Below, in pieces: positions 1 to 8,603 of a stretch of DNA of 64,000 nt. Each line of letters begins with the position of its first letter. The stretch's first letter is position 1. The translations under genes were made by a program, and so were the position numbers. This DNA comes from Desulfofustis glycolicus DSM 9705 (GTDB lineage: Bacteria; Desulfobacterota; Desulfobulbia; Desulfobulbales; Desulfocapsaceae). Location: positions 62,001-126,000 of the forward strand of contig NZ_FQXS01000007.1 in NCBI RefSeq assembly GCF_900130015.1, in the 5' to 3' direction. The notes beneath the pieces are model-generated. The model had not been told where the DNA came from. It was given only the letters and a program-made list of their open reading frames with translations, and did no database searches.

Positions 1-2
1 CG

Positions 3-170
3 GCGGAAAGGCAGTGGGAAGAACTGCGCGAAAAGGAATTTACCAATAAAGTCTTCGATTCACTCGGCGCCGCACTAATTCAGGCAGCACGTGGGCAAAA
101 TTGCCTGGAGCGATCTTCTGCAGAACTCAGGTCGTTGCCCGTATGGCTGTGGAAATTAGAATCATTTTGA
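3..170 (+). CDS. C-terminal end of an unidentified protein (cut by window edge)
   Basis: An open frame runs from the window edge to a TGA ending at base 170 and encodes 55 residues. It starts around AERQWEEL, has a plausible amphipathic helix (NKVFDSLGAALIQAAR) and ends KLESF. Composition looks coding, but no family motif is present in what remains. It converges on the transglycosylase gene, about 100 bases away. The function cannot be assigned. It could be a chance open frame, although the amino-acid content argues against that. Confidence 0.4.
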   Translation, partial: AERQWEELREKEFTNKVFDSLGAALIQAARGQNCLERSSAELRSLPVWLWKLESF

Positions 171-270
171 TCGCAAATTGGAATAAGTGGTGATTGTCAT
201 TTGATGGCGGCGGGCAGCATCTGGGCCAAGGGCACGCAAAAGAGTTGGCCGAGGCGGGCAACGTCGGTTT

Positions 271-2238
271 TTACCGGGCAGGCAGACAGTCGACTGACGC
301 GGGCCAGTCGGGACCGTTGATCCGGTCGTATTTTTCCGCGAAAAGCTTGTCGCTGCGAAAGAAATCGCCCGTCCGGTGCCGGGCCGGGAATTTTTCGAGC
401 TGACTGGGACCACCGTTGTAGAGGGCATAGAGCCAGGCTGCCAGATAGCGTCGGCCGGCTCCATCTTTCAGGGACATCTTGGCCGGTCGCTTACTGATGT
501 AGCGTTCCAAGTAGAGGGCGAGAATTTCGGCGCCGGCCATACCGTTGTAGTTGATATTCCATCTTAATTGCTGTGCGTCATAGATCCCGCGCCAGATCTT
601 CTCGTTAATCTGCATCAGGCCGATCGAGGTGTTGTTGTAGGAGATCAGAAAGACGATTTTGTCGTCTTTGACCACGAACTGGCGAAAGCAGCTTTCCTGC
701 CAGGCGGTGGCCAGTATCATCCGGGTAAACCAGCTGCCGTCGAGTCCTTTGACCACCGGCTGACGCCACTGATCCGCAGCGACCTGCTTGAGAATCCGGT
801 GAACCCGCGGCAGCAGCTGGTCGGCCGGGGTGATGCCGGCCGTCCAACTCCTCAGTTCGGCAATGCCCGGCAATGTGTCGGCATGCGCCGGGCGCGGCCC
901 GGCCGGCAGCAGGGCGGCCAGGCGACCGGCGGCCTGCAACCAGCGGTTGAGCGATGAAGTGGGTGCCGGCGGTGGATCGGCTACCGGTTCCGGGATCTGC
1001 TCGGGAGCTTCGTTGCTTCCTTCGGTTCCTGGGGGGCGGTCCGCCGGTACGGCCAGAGGTTCGCCGAGACCGAGGATGCGACGCAGGGTCGGGTTGACGT
1101 TGCCGCTCTCGTCGAGTGGTCCTTCATCGAGCATGTGCGCCAGTCGGTAAAAGCCGGCGCGGCTGATGTCAACTCCTAGCAGTGGGCCGAGACTATCAAG
1201 GGTGGTCAACGCGTCGGCCGCCGTAAAAAAACTGAGGTAGCCGAGCAGACTGGCCGAGGTGTCGGCATCGAGATGACGACGGAAGAGCGGCCTGAGCACC
1301 TGCCAGGAGCGAACGAATTGATCGCGAACGAAGGAATCGGTCAATTGATTTCCCGACAAGGCAGCATCGAACTCGTAGCGGACGGACAGCATCACGTCGA
1401 GCAGTAACTGGCGATCTTCGACAGAGAGTGGTTTGTCTGCCAATTGGCCTATCAGATGGATCAACATGGCGTCCCAGCTCTGCCAGAGTTCGATGATCCT
1501 GGCTTGTGCAGCGGCGTCGGTCGCCATCGCTGCCTCCGGTTCATCAGTCCCGCCGCCGTGGTCGATCGGCGAGGCTTCGGCCAGTATGTCGATGCGCAGT
1601 GCCGCCGGGGTTACCACCGGCTGATCGGGGTGCATGCCGGCGAGGACGCGACTGGTTTGCTCGTTTTGGCTGTCGCTTGTCTGGTTGAGCATGAACTGCT
1701 TGAGGTTGTCCACCGGCGGGGCCAAGTTCAGCGTGATCGTGCCGAGATAGGAGTGGACATGTTCTTTGACCAGATTCCAGAGGAGTCCGGCCAGCTGGGC
1801 GGGTTGGCCGGTCCGGTCGAAAAGAGTTGAATCGATGGTTTGGAAACGGAGCTGCCAGTTTCCGTCGATCACCGGCTGCTGGCTGAGTACCAGGGATCCC
1901 TCCCAGAATAATGGCGCCAGGCAGGCACCGGCGATCGGGGTGCCCCAGTGTATGGTGATTGCCGTTTGAAAGAGCAGCCGTTCACCGTCGCTGCCCACCT
2001 GCGGTCTGCTGAGCGTGATTTCGTTGCACCTCTGGGCCATGGAAACGATCGTGGTTTGTTCCCCGGGATCGTGATAGGCCTGATTGACGATCATCGTCCG
2101 CAACAGGGGCAGATCGATACTGAGTGGGATACGAATCGTTTCTGCCCGGGATGGGCCAGCCAGACCCAACAACAGCGCCAGTAGCATGCAGATAGGTAAG
2201 CCGGTCGGTCTTTTGCGTTGACGGAGCGGGGTGGTCAT
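271..2238 (-). CDS. secreted lytic transglycosylase (SLT domain)
   Basis: A 655-residue exported protein expected to cleave peptidoglycan glycan strands in the periplasm. The N-terminus has a basic stretch (RQRKRPTG) and a hydrophobic signal core ending near GPSRAE. Residues 35-490 are a large region with no family I recognise. The C-terminal 150 residues carry a transglycosylase SLT fold: catalytic Glu515 in ATAWQESCF, then SIGLMQIN around residues 538-545, and the YALYNGGPS segment near residue 607, all hallmarks of Slt/MltC-type domains. It probably acts alone, since neighbours on either side are unrelated. The long N-terminal half is longer than in common SLT proteins. Confidence 0.85.
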   Translation of the reverse strand: MTTPLRQRKRPTGLPICMLLALLLGLAGPSRAETIRIPLSIDLPLLRTMIVNQAYHDPGEQTTIVSMAQRCNEITLSRPQVGSDGERLLFQTAITIHWGTPIAGACLAPLFWEGSLVLSQQPVIDGNWQLRFQTIDSTLFDRTGQPAQLAGLLWNLVKEHVHSYLGTITLNLAPPVDNLKQFMLNQTSDSQNEQTSRVLAGMHPDQPVVTPAALRIDILAEASPIDHGGGTDEPEAAMATDAAAQARIIELWQSWDAMLIHLIGQLADKPLSVEDRQLLLDVMLSVRYEFDAALSGNQLTDSFVRDQFVRSWQVLRPLFRRHLDADTSASLLGYLSFFTAADALTTLDSLGPLLGVDISRAGFYRLAHMLDEGPLDESGNVNPTLRRILGLGEPLAVPADRPPGTEGSNEAPEQIPEPVADPPPAPTSSLNRWLQAAGRLAALLPAGPRPAHADTLPGIAELRSWTAGITPADQLLPRVHRILKQVAADQWRQPVVKGLDGSWFTRMILATAWQESCFRQFVVKDDKIVFLISYNNTSIGLMQINEKIWRGIYDAQQLRWNINYNGMAGAEILALYLERYISKRPAKMSLKDGAGRRYLAAWLYALYNGGPSQLEKFPARHRTGDFFRSDKLFAEKYDRINGPDWPASVDCLPAR

Positions 2239-2496
2239 GATTGCTGTCTCCTTGCCCGGTACAGGGAGGATTTCAGATAGGCTGAAGGCCGTGTGCTGCG
2301 CGCCTTGGACCGTCCCATCCTATCGCGGCCCGCTGACGACCGCAATAGTTTTGCATGGCGACGGAAAAAGCGATTGTTCAGGCACCGGCATAGTGTGGTA
2401 TGCTGGGTCTGCAACAATGGCAAAAAATCTTCAATAGACGGGAACCTTGAAAAAAATCCGACTTTTTCAAGGTCCACAGATGACGGGAGAGACAAA
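2239..2496. other. divergent intergenic region with palindromic repeat
   Basis: This 258-base gap separates the divergent transglycosylase and carboxymuconolactone decarboxylase genes, so both promoters should lie here. The only clear structure is the 11-bp perfect inverted repeat of the GGGAACCTTGAA family, listed separately. An upstream in-frame extension of the decarboxylase into this gap was rejected because a good ribosome binding site lies just before base 2497. Confidence 0.5.
2441..2478. repeat. GGAACCTTGAAAAA palindrome (short copy)
   Basis: ACCTTGAAAAA (2444-2454) and TTTTTCAAGGT (2463-2473) form a perfect 11-bp inverted repeat with an 8-base loop. It matches the ends of the 142-bp element at 2920-3061, so it looks like a collapsed or minimal copy of the same repeat. 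It sits just upstream of the decarboxylase ribosome binding site and could also fold in that leader RNA. Confidence 0.6.
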
Positions 2497-2889
2497 ATGG
2501 CCAGCGAAAAATATCGGCAGGGCATGACGGTAAGGCGCAAGGTGCTGGGCGACGAATATGTCGATCGGGCGACCGCCGGGGCGACCGAATTTACCCGGCC
2601 GCTCCAGGACCTGGTGACGGAAAACTGCTGGGGGGAAATCTGGACGCGACCGGCCATCGACGATGCGACGCGCAGTTTGATTACGCTGGCGACGCTGGCT
2701 GCCTTGCGTGCCACCACCGAATTGAAAGCGCACGTACGCGGGGCGTTGCGCAACGGCTGCAGTATCGAACAGATTCAGGAAGTGCTGCTGCAGACCGCCG
2801 TTTATTGCGGTGTTCCCGCCGGCATCGAAGCGTTCCGGGCGGCCAAAGAGGTCATCGAAGCCTGGCAACAGGAAATAGAAGATCGTTGA
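2497..2889 (+). CDS. pcaC: 4-carboxymuconolactone decarboxylase family protein
   Basis: A 130-residue cytoplasmic protein of the AhpD/PcaC fold. It matches the PcaC branch over its whole length: the N-terminal MTVRRKVLGDEYVDRA segment, the central WTRPAIDDATRSL followed by ITLATLAALRATTELKAH, and the C-terminal QTAVYCGVPAGIEAF. PcaC decarboxylates gamma-carboxymuconolactone in the protocatechuate branch of the beta-ketoadipate pathway. No other pca gene is in view, so the physiological substrate in an anaerobe is uncertain and a redox or related decarboxylase role is possible. The start at 2497 is chosen because GGGAGA precedes it at normal spacing. Confidence 0.75.
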   Translation: MASEKYRQGMTVRRKVLGDEYVDRATAGATEFTRPLQDLVTENCWGEIWTRPAIDDATRSLITLATLAALRATTELKAHVRGALRNGCSIEQIQEVLLQTAVYCGVPAGIEAFRAAKEVIEAWQQEIEDR

Positions 2890-2919
2890 CGAAGCGGTAG
2901 GCTCCTTGGCAGTCTTATG

Positions 2920-3061
2920 GGGAGCTTGAAAAATTCGGAATTTCGTTCAAGATCGAGGCGCGCAAGAAAATTTTACCGCAGGCATATGCATGATATTCCG
3001 AGGATAAAATTTGATTGCGCAACGATGAGATTGGGCGGAATGACAATTTTTCAAGGTTCCC
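2920..3061. repeat. 142-bp MITE-like palindromic element
   Basis: The element is bounded by GGGAGCTTGAAAAATT (2920-2935) and AATTTTTCAAGGTTCCC (3045-3061), imperfect terminal inverted repeats. A second, inner inverted repeat pairs GCGCAAGAAAATTTTA with TAAAATTTGATTGCGC. The whole stretch is therefore a long imperfect hairpin without a coding frame. Its right end touches the stop codon of the histidine kinase gene at 3062. The form is that of a non-autonomous MITE or a large REP element. No direct target-site duplication is obvious. Confidence 0.6.
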
Positions 3062-4726
3062 TTATGTCGCCGGCGGGCCCTGCCGTTGCCCGCCGGGTAG
3101 TACCTGCTGGAGGATTCTTGACAGTTCTTTGATATTGAAAGGTTTTTGAATAAAACCGTTGCAACCGCGGGCCATGATCGCCGTTGCCTGGCCGTTCATG
3201 CTGTAGCCGCTGCAGAGGATAACGGGCAGATCGGGCTGGATGGCGCGAATGCCGTCGAAGACCTTGCCGCCGTCGAGGCCGGGCATGATCAGGTCGACAA
3301 TGGCCAGGTCGAAATGGTAGCTCCGGTCGGCCAGTACGTCCAGGGCTCGTTCGCCACCGTTGGCAATCACCGCCTGGTAGCCGAGGGCCGTCAACATCGC
3401 CTGACCGACATCGAGAATCATCTCTTCGTCGTCGACCAGTAGGATGGTGCCCGATCCCTGCTGCACCTCTTCGGTTAGGGGAGGTTCGGCCTGGACTGTC
3501 TTGTCGGACAGGGGCAGGTAGATAGTGAAAGTGGTGCCGTGGCCGACCTCGCTGTAGACGGTGACCAGGCCGCCGTGATTTTTGATGATGCCGTAAACTG
3601 AGGCGAGACCGAGTCCGGTGCCGCGCTGTTTGTCCTTGGTGGTAAAGAACGGATCGAAGACTTGTTGGCGGGTCGTCTCGTCCATACCGCAGCCGGTGTC
3701 GGTGATCGACAGTTTGACGCAGAACCCTGGTTCGATATCGTGGGCTGCACAAACCGATTCGTCCAATTCGGTGACGGAGGTTTTCAGGTAGATGGCGCCG
3801 CCGTCGGGCATGGCCTGCCAGGCATTGACGAAGATATTGAGCAGGACCTGGTCGAGCTGGTTGCGATCCGCCTCGACCACCAGCGGGGCCGGGTGCAGAT
3901 CCTGGTGGATGGTGATCTCCTTGCGGGTCCTGCCGAACATCAGGGCACTGTCGAAAACCAGCTCGTTGAGATCGATCGGTTTGGCCTCGTACTTGCCGCC
4001 GCGAGCCAGGCCGAGCAATTGTCTGGTCAGATTGGCGGCGCTTCGGATGTGTTCTTCGATCGCCCGGACATGTTCCTGGTGCGGGTCATCCGGCGTCATG
4101 CCGACGGCCATCAGGGAAGTCAGTCCCTGGATGCCCATCAGCAGGTTGTTGAAATCATGGGCGATACCGCCGGCCAGGGTGCCGATGGCCTTGAATTTAT
4201 CGACTTCCCGCAATTTTTCCTCGAGCCGGAAGCGCTCCTCCTCGGCTTTCTTTTTTTCGGTGAGATCCAGGGCCAGGGTATAGAATCCGGCGATTGCGCC
4301 GTCACGGTCGGTTACCGGGATATAGGAGCATTCCCACCACTGCTCGGAGTTGTCGGGCAGCACGGTGCGGAGTTCGAAGTGCGCTTCGCCGCCGGCGAGA
4401 ACCTGCTCGATGTACGGTACCAATCGGAGATAATTGGTTTCTCCGACAATTGTTTGCAGGCTTCGGCCGACCATCTCATCCCTGCGGAGATTGAAGGCCT
4501 TCTCGTAGCGCCGGTTGGCCAGAATGAAGCGCTGATCGGCGTCGATATAGGAAATGAACGCAGGCAGCGAATCGATTAGCAACTGCAATCGTTGTTCGTT
4601 CTCCCGGGTCGAATCAAGCTGTTCTTTGAGCTGCGGATAATAGCTCTTGCGGGTCGACTCGAGGCTCAGCCCGAGAAACTTCTCGCGTGCCGACTTGAAA
4701 CGTGGACCTTTCGGGGATGTAGCCAT
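3062..4726 (-). CDS. PAS-containing hybrid histidine kinase with C-terminal receiver
   Basis: A 554-residue soluble signalling protein with no membrane segment. A short coiled coil leads into a PAS domain (about 45-160). It is followed by a HisKA box with phosphoacceptor His190 in GGIAHDFNN, a HATPase_c domain (DTGCGMDE and GTGLGLASVYG boxes, about 300-415), and a receiver domain from about 427 with DDEE acid pocket, Asp478 in IVDLIMPG, and Lys in QKPF. The class (NtrB/PAS-type hybrid kinase) is clear, but the signal is not. It lies 32 bases downstream of the iron alcohol dehydrogenase on the same strand and may be cotranscribed with it. No dedicated output regulator is adjacent. Confidence 0.9.
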   Translation of the reverse strand: MATSPKGPRFKSAREKFLGLSLESTRKSYYPQLKEQLDSTRENEQRLQLLIDSLPAFISYIDADQRFILANRRYEKAFNLRRDEMVGRSLQTIVGETNYLRLVPYIEQVLAGGEAHFELRTVLPDNSEQWWECSYIPVTDRDGAIAGFYTLALDLTEKKKAEEERFRLEEKLREVDKFKAIGTLAGGIAHDFNNLLMGIQGLTSLMAVGMTPDDPHQEHVRAIEEHIRSAANLTRQLLGLARGGKYEAKPIDLNELVFDSALMFGRTRKEITIHQDLHPAPLVVEADRNQLDQVLLNIFVNAWQAMPDGGAIYLKTSVTELDESVCAAHDIEPGFCVKLSITDTGCGMDETTRQQVFDPFFTTKDKQRGTGLGLASVYGIIKNHGGLVTVYSEVGHGTTFTIYLPLSDKTVQAEPPLTEEVQQGSGTILLVDDEEMILDVGQAMLTALGYQAVIANGGERALDVLADRSYHFDLAIVDLIMPGLDGGKVFDGIRAIQPDLPVILCSGYSMNGQATAIMARGCNGFIQKPFNIKELSRILQQVLPGGQRQGPPAT

Positions 4727-4758
4727 GGCGGGTTGTTAGACGAGTGTGTCCAGCGGTT

Positions 4759-5925
4759 TCAAAGTATCTGTCGATACAGGGTCTCTATATCGGCAGGGTC
4801 TGCCTCGCGTGGGTTGGTAGCCAGACAGGGGTCATGAACGGCCATTGCCGCCAGCTGGCCCAGGTCGTCGACATGAATCCCGTAGTCGCCGAGGCGCTGG
4901 GTTATGCCGATGGTCCGGCGCAGAGAGGCCACGCTGTCGGCAATGGCCACTGCCCGCCGTTCCGGCGGCAGGGCGTCGATTTCCAAGCCCATCCGGGCGG
5001 CCAGGCGATCGTATACGTCCGGTGTTTTCGGGTAATTGAAGACGATCGCCTTTTCCAGCAGCAACGCGTTGCACTCGCCGTGCGCCAGGTCCATCCTACC
5101 GCCGAGGCTGTGCGCCATGGCGTGGACGATGCCAAGGCTGGCGTTGGAAAAGGCCAGGCCGGCCATCAGGCTGGCCATCATCATGTTGTCGCGATAACGC
5201 ATGTTGTCAGGTTCCCGGCAGGCCCCGGGAAGATTGTCGACGACCAAGGCGATTGCCGAATCGGCAGCCATGTCGGTCAAAGGCGAGGATGCCGTCGAGA
5301 CGGCTGCCTCGAAGGCATGGCAGAGTGTGTCAATACCGGTGGCGGCCGTCAGTTCCGGTGGCATGGTCGTCGTGGTCTGCGGATCGACGAGGGCGATATC
5401 GGGGATCACCATCTTGCTGACGATGGCGATTTTCACCCGGCGCCGGGTGTCCGAGATAATGGCGAATTGCGAAACGTCGGCGGATGATCCTGCAGTGGTC
5501 GGGATAAAAACAAGCGGGGGGACCGGGTTGGCTATTTCGTCCACGCCTTCGAAATCGGTGATATGGCCACCGTTGGTGGCGACGACACCGATTCCCTTGG
5601 CGCAGTCCATCGGACTTCCGCCACCGACCGCGACGATCAGATCGCAGCCTTCGCTGCGGTAGCGTTCGGCGCCGGCCATCACTTCATGGTCGCGCGGATT
5701 CGGTGAGATGTCGGTAAAGGTGGCACTAGCCAGGTCGGCTTCCTGCAGACTGGTTTCGACGCGTTCCAGCCAGCCACAGGCCCTGATGCCCGGATCGGAA
5801 ACGAGCAGGACCCGGGAAGCACCGAGATTACGGGCATGTCGTCCGGCCAACTCCAGTGAACCGATGCCATAGACGATTTCCGGAACGAGGAATTTTCGCA
5901 GATTGAAAAGAAGACGGTGATCCAT
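4759..5925 (-). CDS. iron-containing alcohol dehydrogenase
   Basis: A 388-residue group III metal-dependent dehydrogenase, normal length for the family. The NAD-binding segment is visible as GGGSPMDCAKG near residue 100. Metal ligands are Asp and His in ATGIDTLCHAFEA (about 195-207) and the two later His in VHAMAHSLGG and DLAHGECNA. These enzymes interconvert alcohols and aldehydes with NAD(P)H. The closest type is the butanol/1,3-propanediol dehydrogenase group often seen in sulfate reducers that oxidise ethanol. The substrate cannot be fixed from sequence. The hybrid kinase gene follows 32 bases downstream. Confidence 0.9.
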   Translation of the reverse strand: MDHRLLFNLRKFLVPEIVYGIGSLELAGRHARNLGASRVLLVSDPGIRACGWLERVETSLQEADLASATFTDISPNPRDHEVMAGAERYRSEGCDLIVAVGGGSPMDCAKGIGVVATNGGHITDFEGVDEIANPVPPLVFIPTTAGSSADVSQFAIISDTRRRVKIAIVSKMVIPDIALVDPQTTTTMPPELTAATGIDTLCHAFEAAVSTASSPLTDMAADSAIALVVDNLPGACREPDNMRYRDNMMMASLMAGLAFSNASLGIVHAMAHSLGGRMDLAHGECNALLLEKAIVFNYPKTPDVYDRLAARMGLEIDALPPERRAVAIADSVASLRRTIGITQRLGDYGIHVDDLGQLAAMAVHDPCLATNPREADPADIETLYRQIL

Positions 5926-6095
5926 GGTATCCGGTTGTCGAGGTTTTGGGTCAGAAAGTCAAGTCGGCGCAAGAGCAAACGCTCATGGTACCGGCGGGAT
6001 CATGGTGCTTCGATTATATGACAGACGGGACCGGTTGAGAAGGCATTTGTCGATCGGTGTGGTCGTGTGGTCAGGTCGGCGGCGGCTCTCTGCCG

Positions 6096-6656
6096 CTACC
6101 AGAAGCGCACCCGGCCGGTGTCGAGATGGACGAAATCTGAGGTGGGATAATAACCGACACCGCCCGATTGCAGAGACCTGGCGATATCTCGGACCCTGCT
6201 CGTTTTCAGGTCGGGCAAGCGGATATCGATGGCCTGGCCCTGCAGATGCAGGCTCTTGCTGGCGACGCCGGAGCTTTTCTGCTGCAGCATCGCGTTGGTT
6301 TTCGGCGAACGATAGCCGGAAATGACTTCGATGGTACCCGAGCTGCGCCCGCCTTTCTTGATGTGACAGAGCATCTCCAGCAAACGCAGATCGATCGGGC
6401 GGATCTCTCCGGTACGATGATCGCGCAGAAAACGGTTGATTCGCTGAATTGTCCGCGGGGAGCAGGAAGAGGGGTGAAAATCGATCTGCAACCGTTCGCC
6501 GGTGTGAGTATGGTAGAAAGAAAGCCGCTGACCGGCGGTTGCGGCGGCGGGGCAAGGCGTCGGCAGGCTGCCGATCAGCACCGCTCCTGCCAGCTGGGTC
6601 GCAGCGATCAGAAAGGAGCGACGGGACAGACGAGGCTTGGCGGCGGTTTGCGTCAT
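6096..6656 (-). CDS. Tat-exported MepK-like murein peptidase (DUF882/YcbK family)
   Basis: A predicted periplasmic peptidoglycan endopeptidase of the M15-like DUF882 family, cleaving cross-links. With the start at 6656 it is 186 residues. The N-terminus has a twin-arginine signal (SRRSFLIAATQ) followed by a hydrophobic stretch. The Zn-site motifs are SLHLQGQAIDIR and FVHLDTGRVRFW near the end, with the helper motif SGYRSPKTN before them. An upstream start at 6743 would overlap the L,D-transpeptidase gene by 56 bases and place the Tat motif 40 residues in, so it was not chosen. The pairing with the L,D-transpeptidase just upstream is a recurrent one in Gram-negatives and suggests joint cell-wall remodelling. 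Confidence 0.85.
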   Translation of the reverse strand: MTQTAAKPRLSRRSFLIAATQLAGAVLIGSLPTPCPAAATAGQRLSFYHTHTGERLQIDFHPSSCSPRTIQRINRFLRDHRTGEIRPIDLRLLEMLCHIKKGGRSSGTIEVISGYRSPKTNAMLQQKSSGVASKSLHLQGQAIDIRLPDLKTSRVRDIARSLQSGGVGYYPTSDFVHLDTGRVRFW

Positions 6657-6687
6657 TGATGTGCGCAGCGGCCCGGCAGTTGTGGAT

Positions 6688-8397
6688 TTATCTCGATTCA
6701 AGGACCTGTAATAGTTTCGTGTCGCGTTGATAAATATCGGCATTAAAATGGATCAGACCGCCTTTGTCAACCCAGGCGGTCTGATAGGTCAGATAAATCG
6801 GCAGACGCTTCCGCAGGGAAATAACCTTGCGGCGACCGCTGGCGACGATATCTTCGATGGCTGCCATGGTCCATGTCTCATCGTTTAGCTGCAGGCAGAA
6901 CAGGGCCAGAAGCAGTGGCTGACTGACCCGGATGCAGCCGTGACTGAAGGAGCGTGATGTCTGCTGAAACAGATCGCGGGTCGGGGTGTCGTGCAGGTAG
7001 ACGTTATGGTGGTTGGGAAAGACGAACTTGACCCGCCCCAATGCGTTCCACGGGCCGGGATCCTGGCGCAGCAGGTAGCGCGACATCTGTGAACGGCTAA
7101 CGTTGTGCCAGTCGATGGCGGTCGAGTCGAGTTCATGGGCATCCGGCTGCCAGCTCGAGAATAACCGGATATGGCGATCGACCAGGTGACGGGGGTCTTT
7201 TCGCAGGGCGGGCAGATCCTCGTTGCGGGCGATGCTCGGAGTGACATTCCAGAACGGATTGAAATCGAGATAGCGGATCGAGTCGGAAAATACCGGCGTC
7301 TGGTGCTGGAACTTGCCGACGATTACCGGCAGGTCATGGACCACCTGGTTTTGCCGAACCGCTTTGAGGTGAAACGCGGCGATATTGACCATCAGATAGG
7401 TATCGCTGAGATGGTGGTCCTGCCAGCGCCACCGGGCCAGATTGGCCCTGATGATAGCGGCCGCCTCGGCCGGGGTTCGGTTGAGCATGGCCAGCGTCTG
7501 CGGACCGATGATCCCGTCCGTTTCGAGGCCGTGGCGGCGCTGAAATGCCCGGACGGCGGTTACCAACGGTTCATGGTAGCGTCCGGGGGCATCGGTGTCG
7601 ATACCTTCGGTCGAGTCGGTGGCGGTCAGCCGGGAGATAATTGCGGCCAGTCGCCGGTCGCTGTCGCCCGGTCGAATCAGAGGTCCGGATGGAATGTTCG
7701 GCCAGTCCGCGGTGACGGCCAGTTGTCGAAAACGGGCCAGCGCTTCTTTCAGGGTTACATAGTAGCGATGCTGGGGCGGCAGGGAATCGAGATAGGCGCC
7801 GAGATCGGCCATGGAACGGGCGATACGGATAGACTGAACCGGGTCGAACCCGGTGTTGCCGGCCTCAGCGAATAGTTGCGGATTGGCCAGGTGGAGTTTC
7901 AATTGGCCGAAGCTGATATCGTGGATGTATTTGACCAGGTTGTAGGTCAGCAGGGTGTCGAGCCGGGCCAAATCGTCCGGCCGGTTTGCGGTCCACAGGG
8001 ATTCGAGCAGGGAAACTTCGTATTCTTCCGGTTCCAGCCCGTCCAGGTGGCAGCGGCGCAGTCGGTCGATGATGACGCCGGCTGCCGGTCCTGGCCCGGC
8101 AGCGCTCACCCAGAGTGGGTTGCCGCCCGTTTCCCGATAGATGGCGGCCAGGCAGATGTCGCGTTGCTGCAGCAGTGGCTGTTGCTCTTTGATCGTCACC
8201 AACTCGACGTTGCGGCAGGAGAGCTGCTCGGCCAGCGCGGCGGCAATCAGGTCGTCCTCCGGTGTCTGTGCCTGCAGCGTCGCGGCAAGCGTTACCAACC
8301 AGACAACCGCCAGGAGAGAGATGCGGGCGGTTGTCCGGGACGGCGGGTTATGAGCTGAGTCTGGGGATAGGGTGTCGGTAGTAAGGAGTTGTTTCAT
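6688..8397 (-). CDS. L,D-transpeptidase with peptidoglycan-binding domain (YcbB/LdtD type)
   Basis: A periplasmic enzyme that forms 3-3 cross-links in peptidoglycan. The N-terminus has a hydrophobic export segment (ISLLAVVWLVTLAATLQA). A scaffold region follows, then a peptidoglycan-binding repeat (AVRAFQRRHGLETDGIIG, about 285-320), and a YkuD catalytic domain whose active-site motif SFSHGCIRVSQP (about 485) supplies the catalytic Cys. Length (569 residues) fits the large YcbB group. The start at ATG 8397 was preferred over a TTG eight codons upstream; neither has a strong ribosome site. The MepK-like peptidase gene follows 31 bases downstream. Confidence 0.9.
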   Translation of the reverse strand: MKQLLTTDTLSPDSAHNPPSRTTARISLLAVVWLVTLAATLQAQTPEDDLIAAALAEQLSCRNVELVTIKEQQPLLQQRDICLAAIYRETGGNPLWVSAAGPGPAAGVIIDRLRRCHLDGLEPEEYEVSLLESLWTANRPDDLARLDTLLTYNLVKYIHDISFGQLKLHLANPQLFAEAGNTGFDPVQSIRIARSMADLGAYLDSLPPQHRYYVTLKEALARFRQLAVTADWPNIPSGPLIRPGDSDRRLAAIISRLTATDSTEGIDTDAPGRYHEPLVTAVRAFQRRHGLETDGIIGPQTLAMLNRTPAEAAAIIRANLARWRWQDHHLSDTYLMVNIAAFHLKAVRQNQVVHDLPVIVGKFQHQTPVFSDSIRYLDFNPFWNVTPSIARNEDLPALRKDPRHLVDRHIRLFSSWQPDAHELDSTAIDWHNVSRSQMSRYLLRQDPGPWNALGRVKFVFPNHHNVYLHDTPTRDLFQQTSRSFSHGCIRVSQPLLLALFCLQLNDETWTMAAIEDIVASGRRKVISLRKRLPIYLTYQTAWVDKGGLIHFNADIYQRDTKLLQVLESR

Positions 8398-8603
8398 GCA
8401 CAATGAACGTGAAAGTGGCAAAGGAACGGCATCTGCTAATAATTGCTCCTATTGCTAACAGAGAGCTACCGCTTTGGCAAGAAGAAGATGCCCGGCGGGC
8501 CGGTCGATTTCGCATCGTGATTTGACCGGTTATCGGCTACACTGATCATTTTGGCGACAAGCCCGGGGCACTTATCTTCATAAAAAAAAGGGGAATACAA
8601 CGC

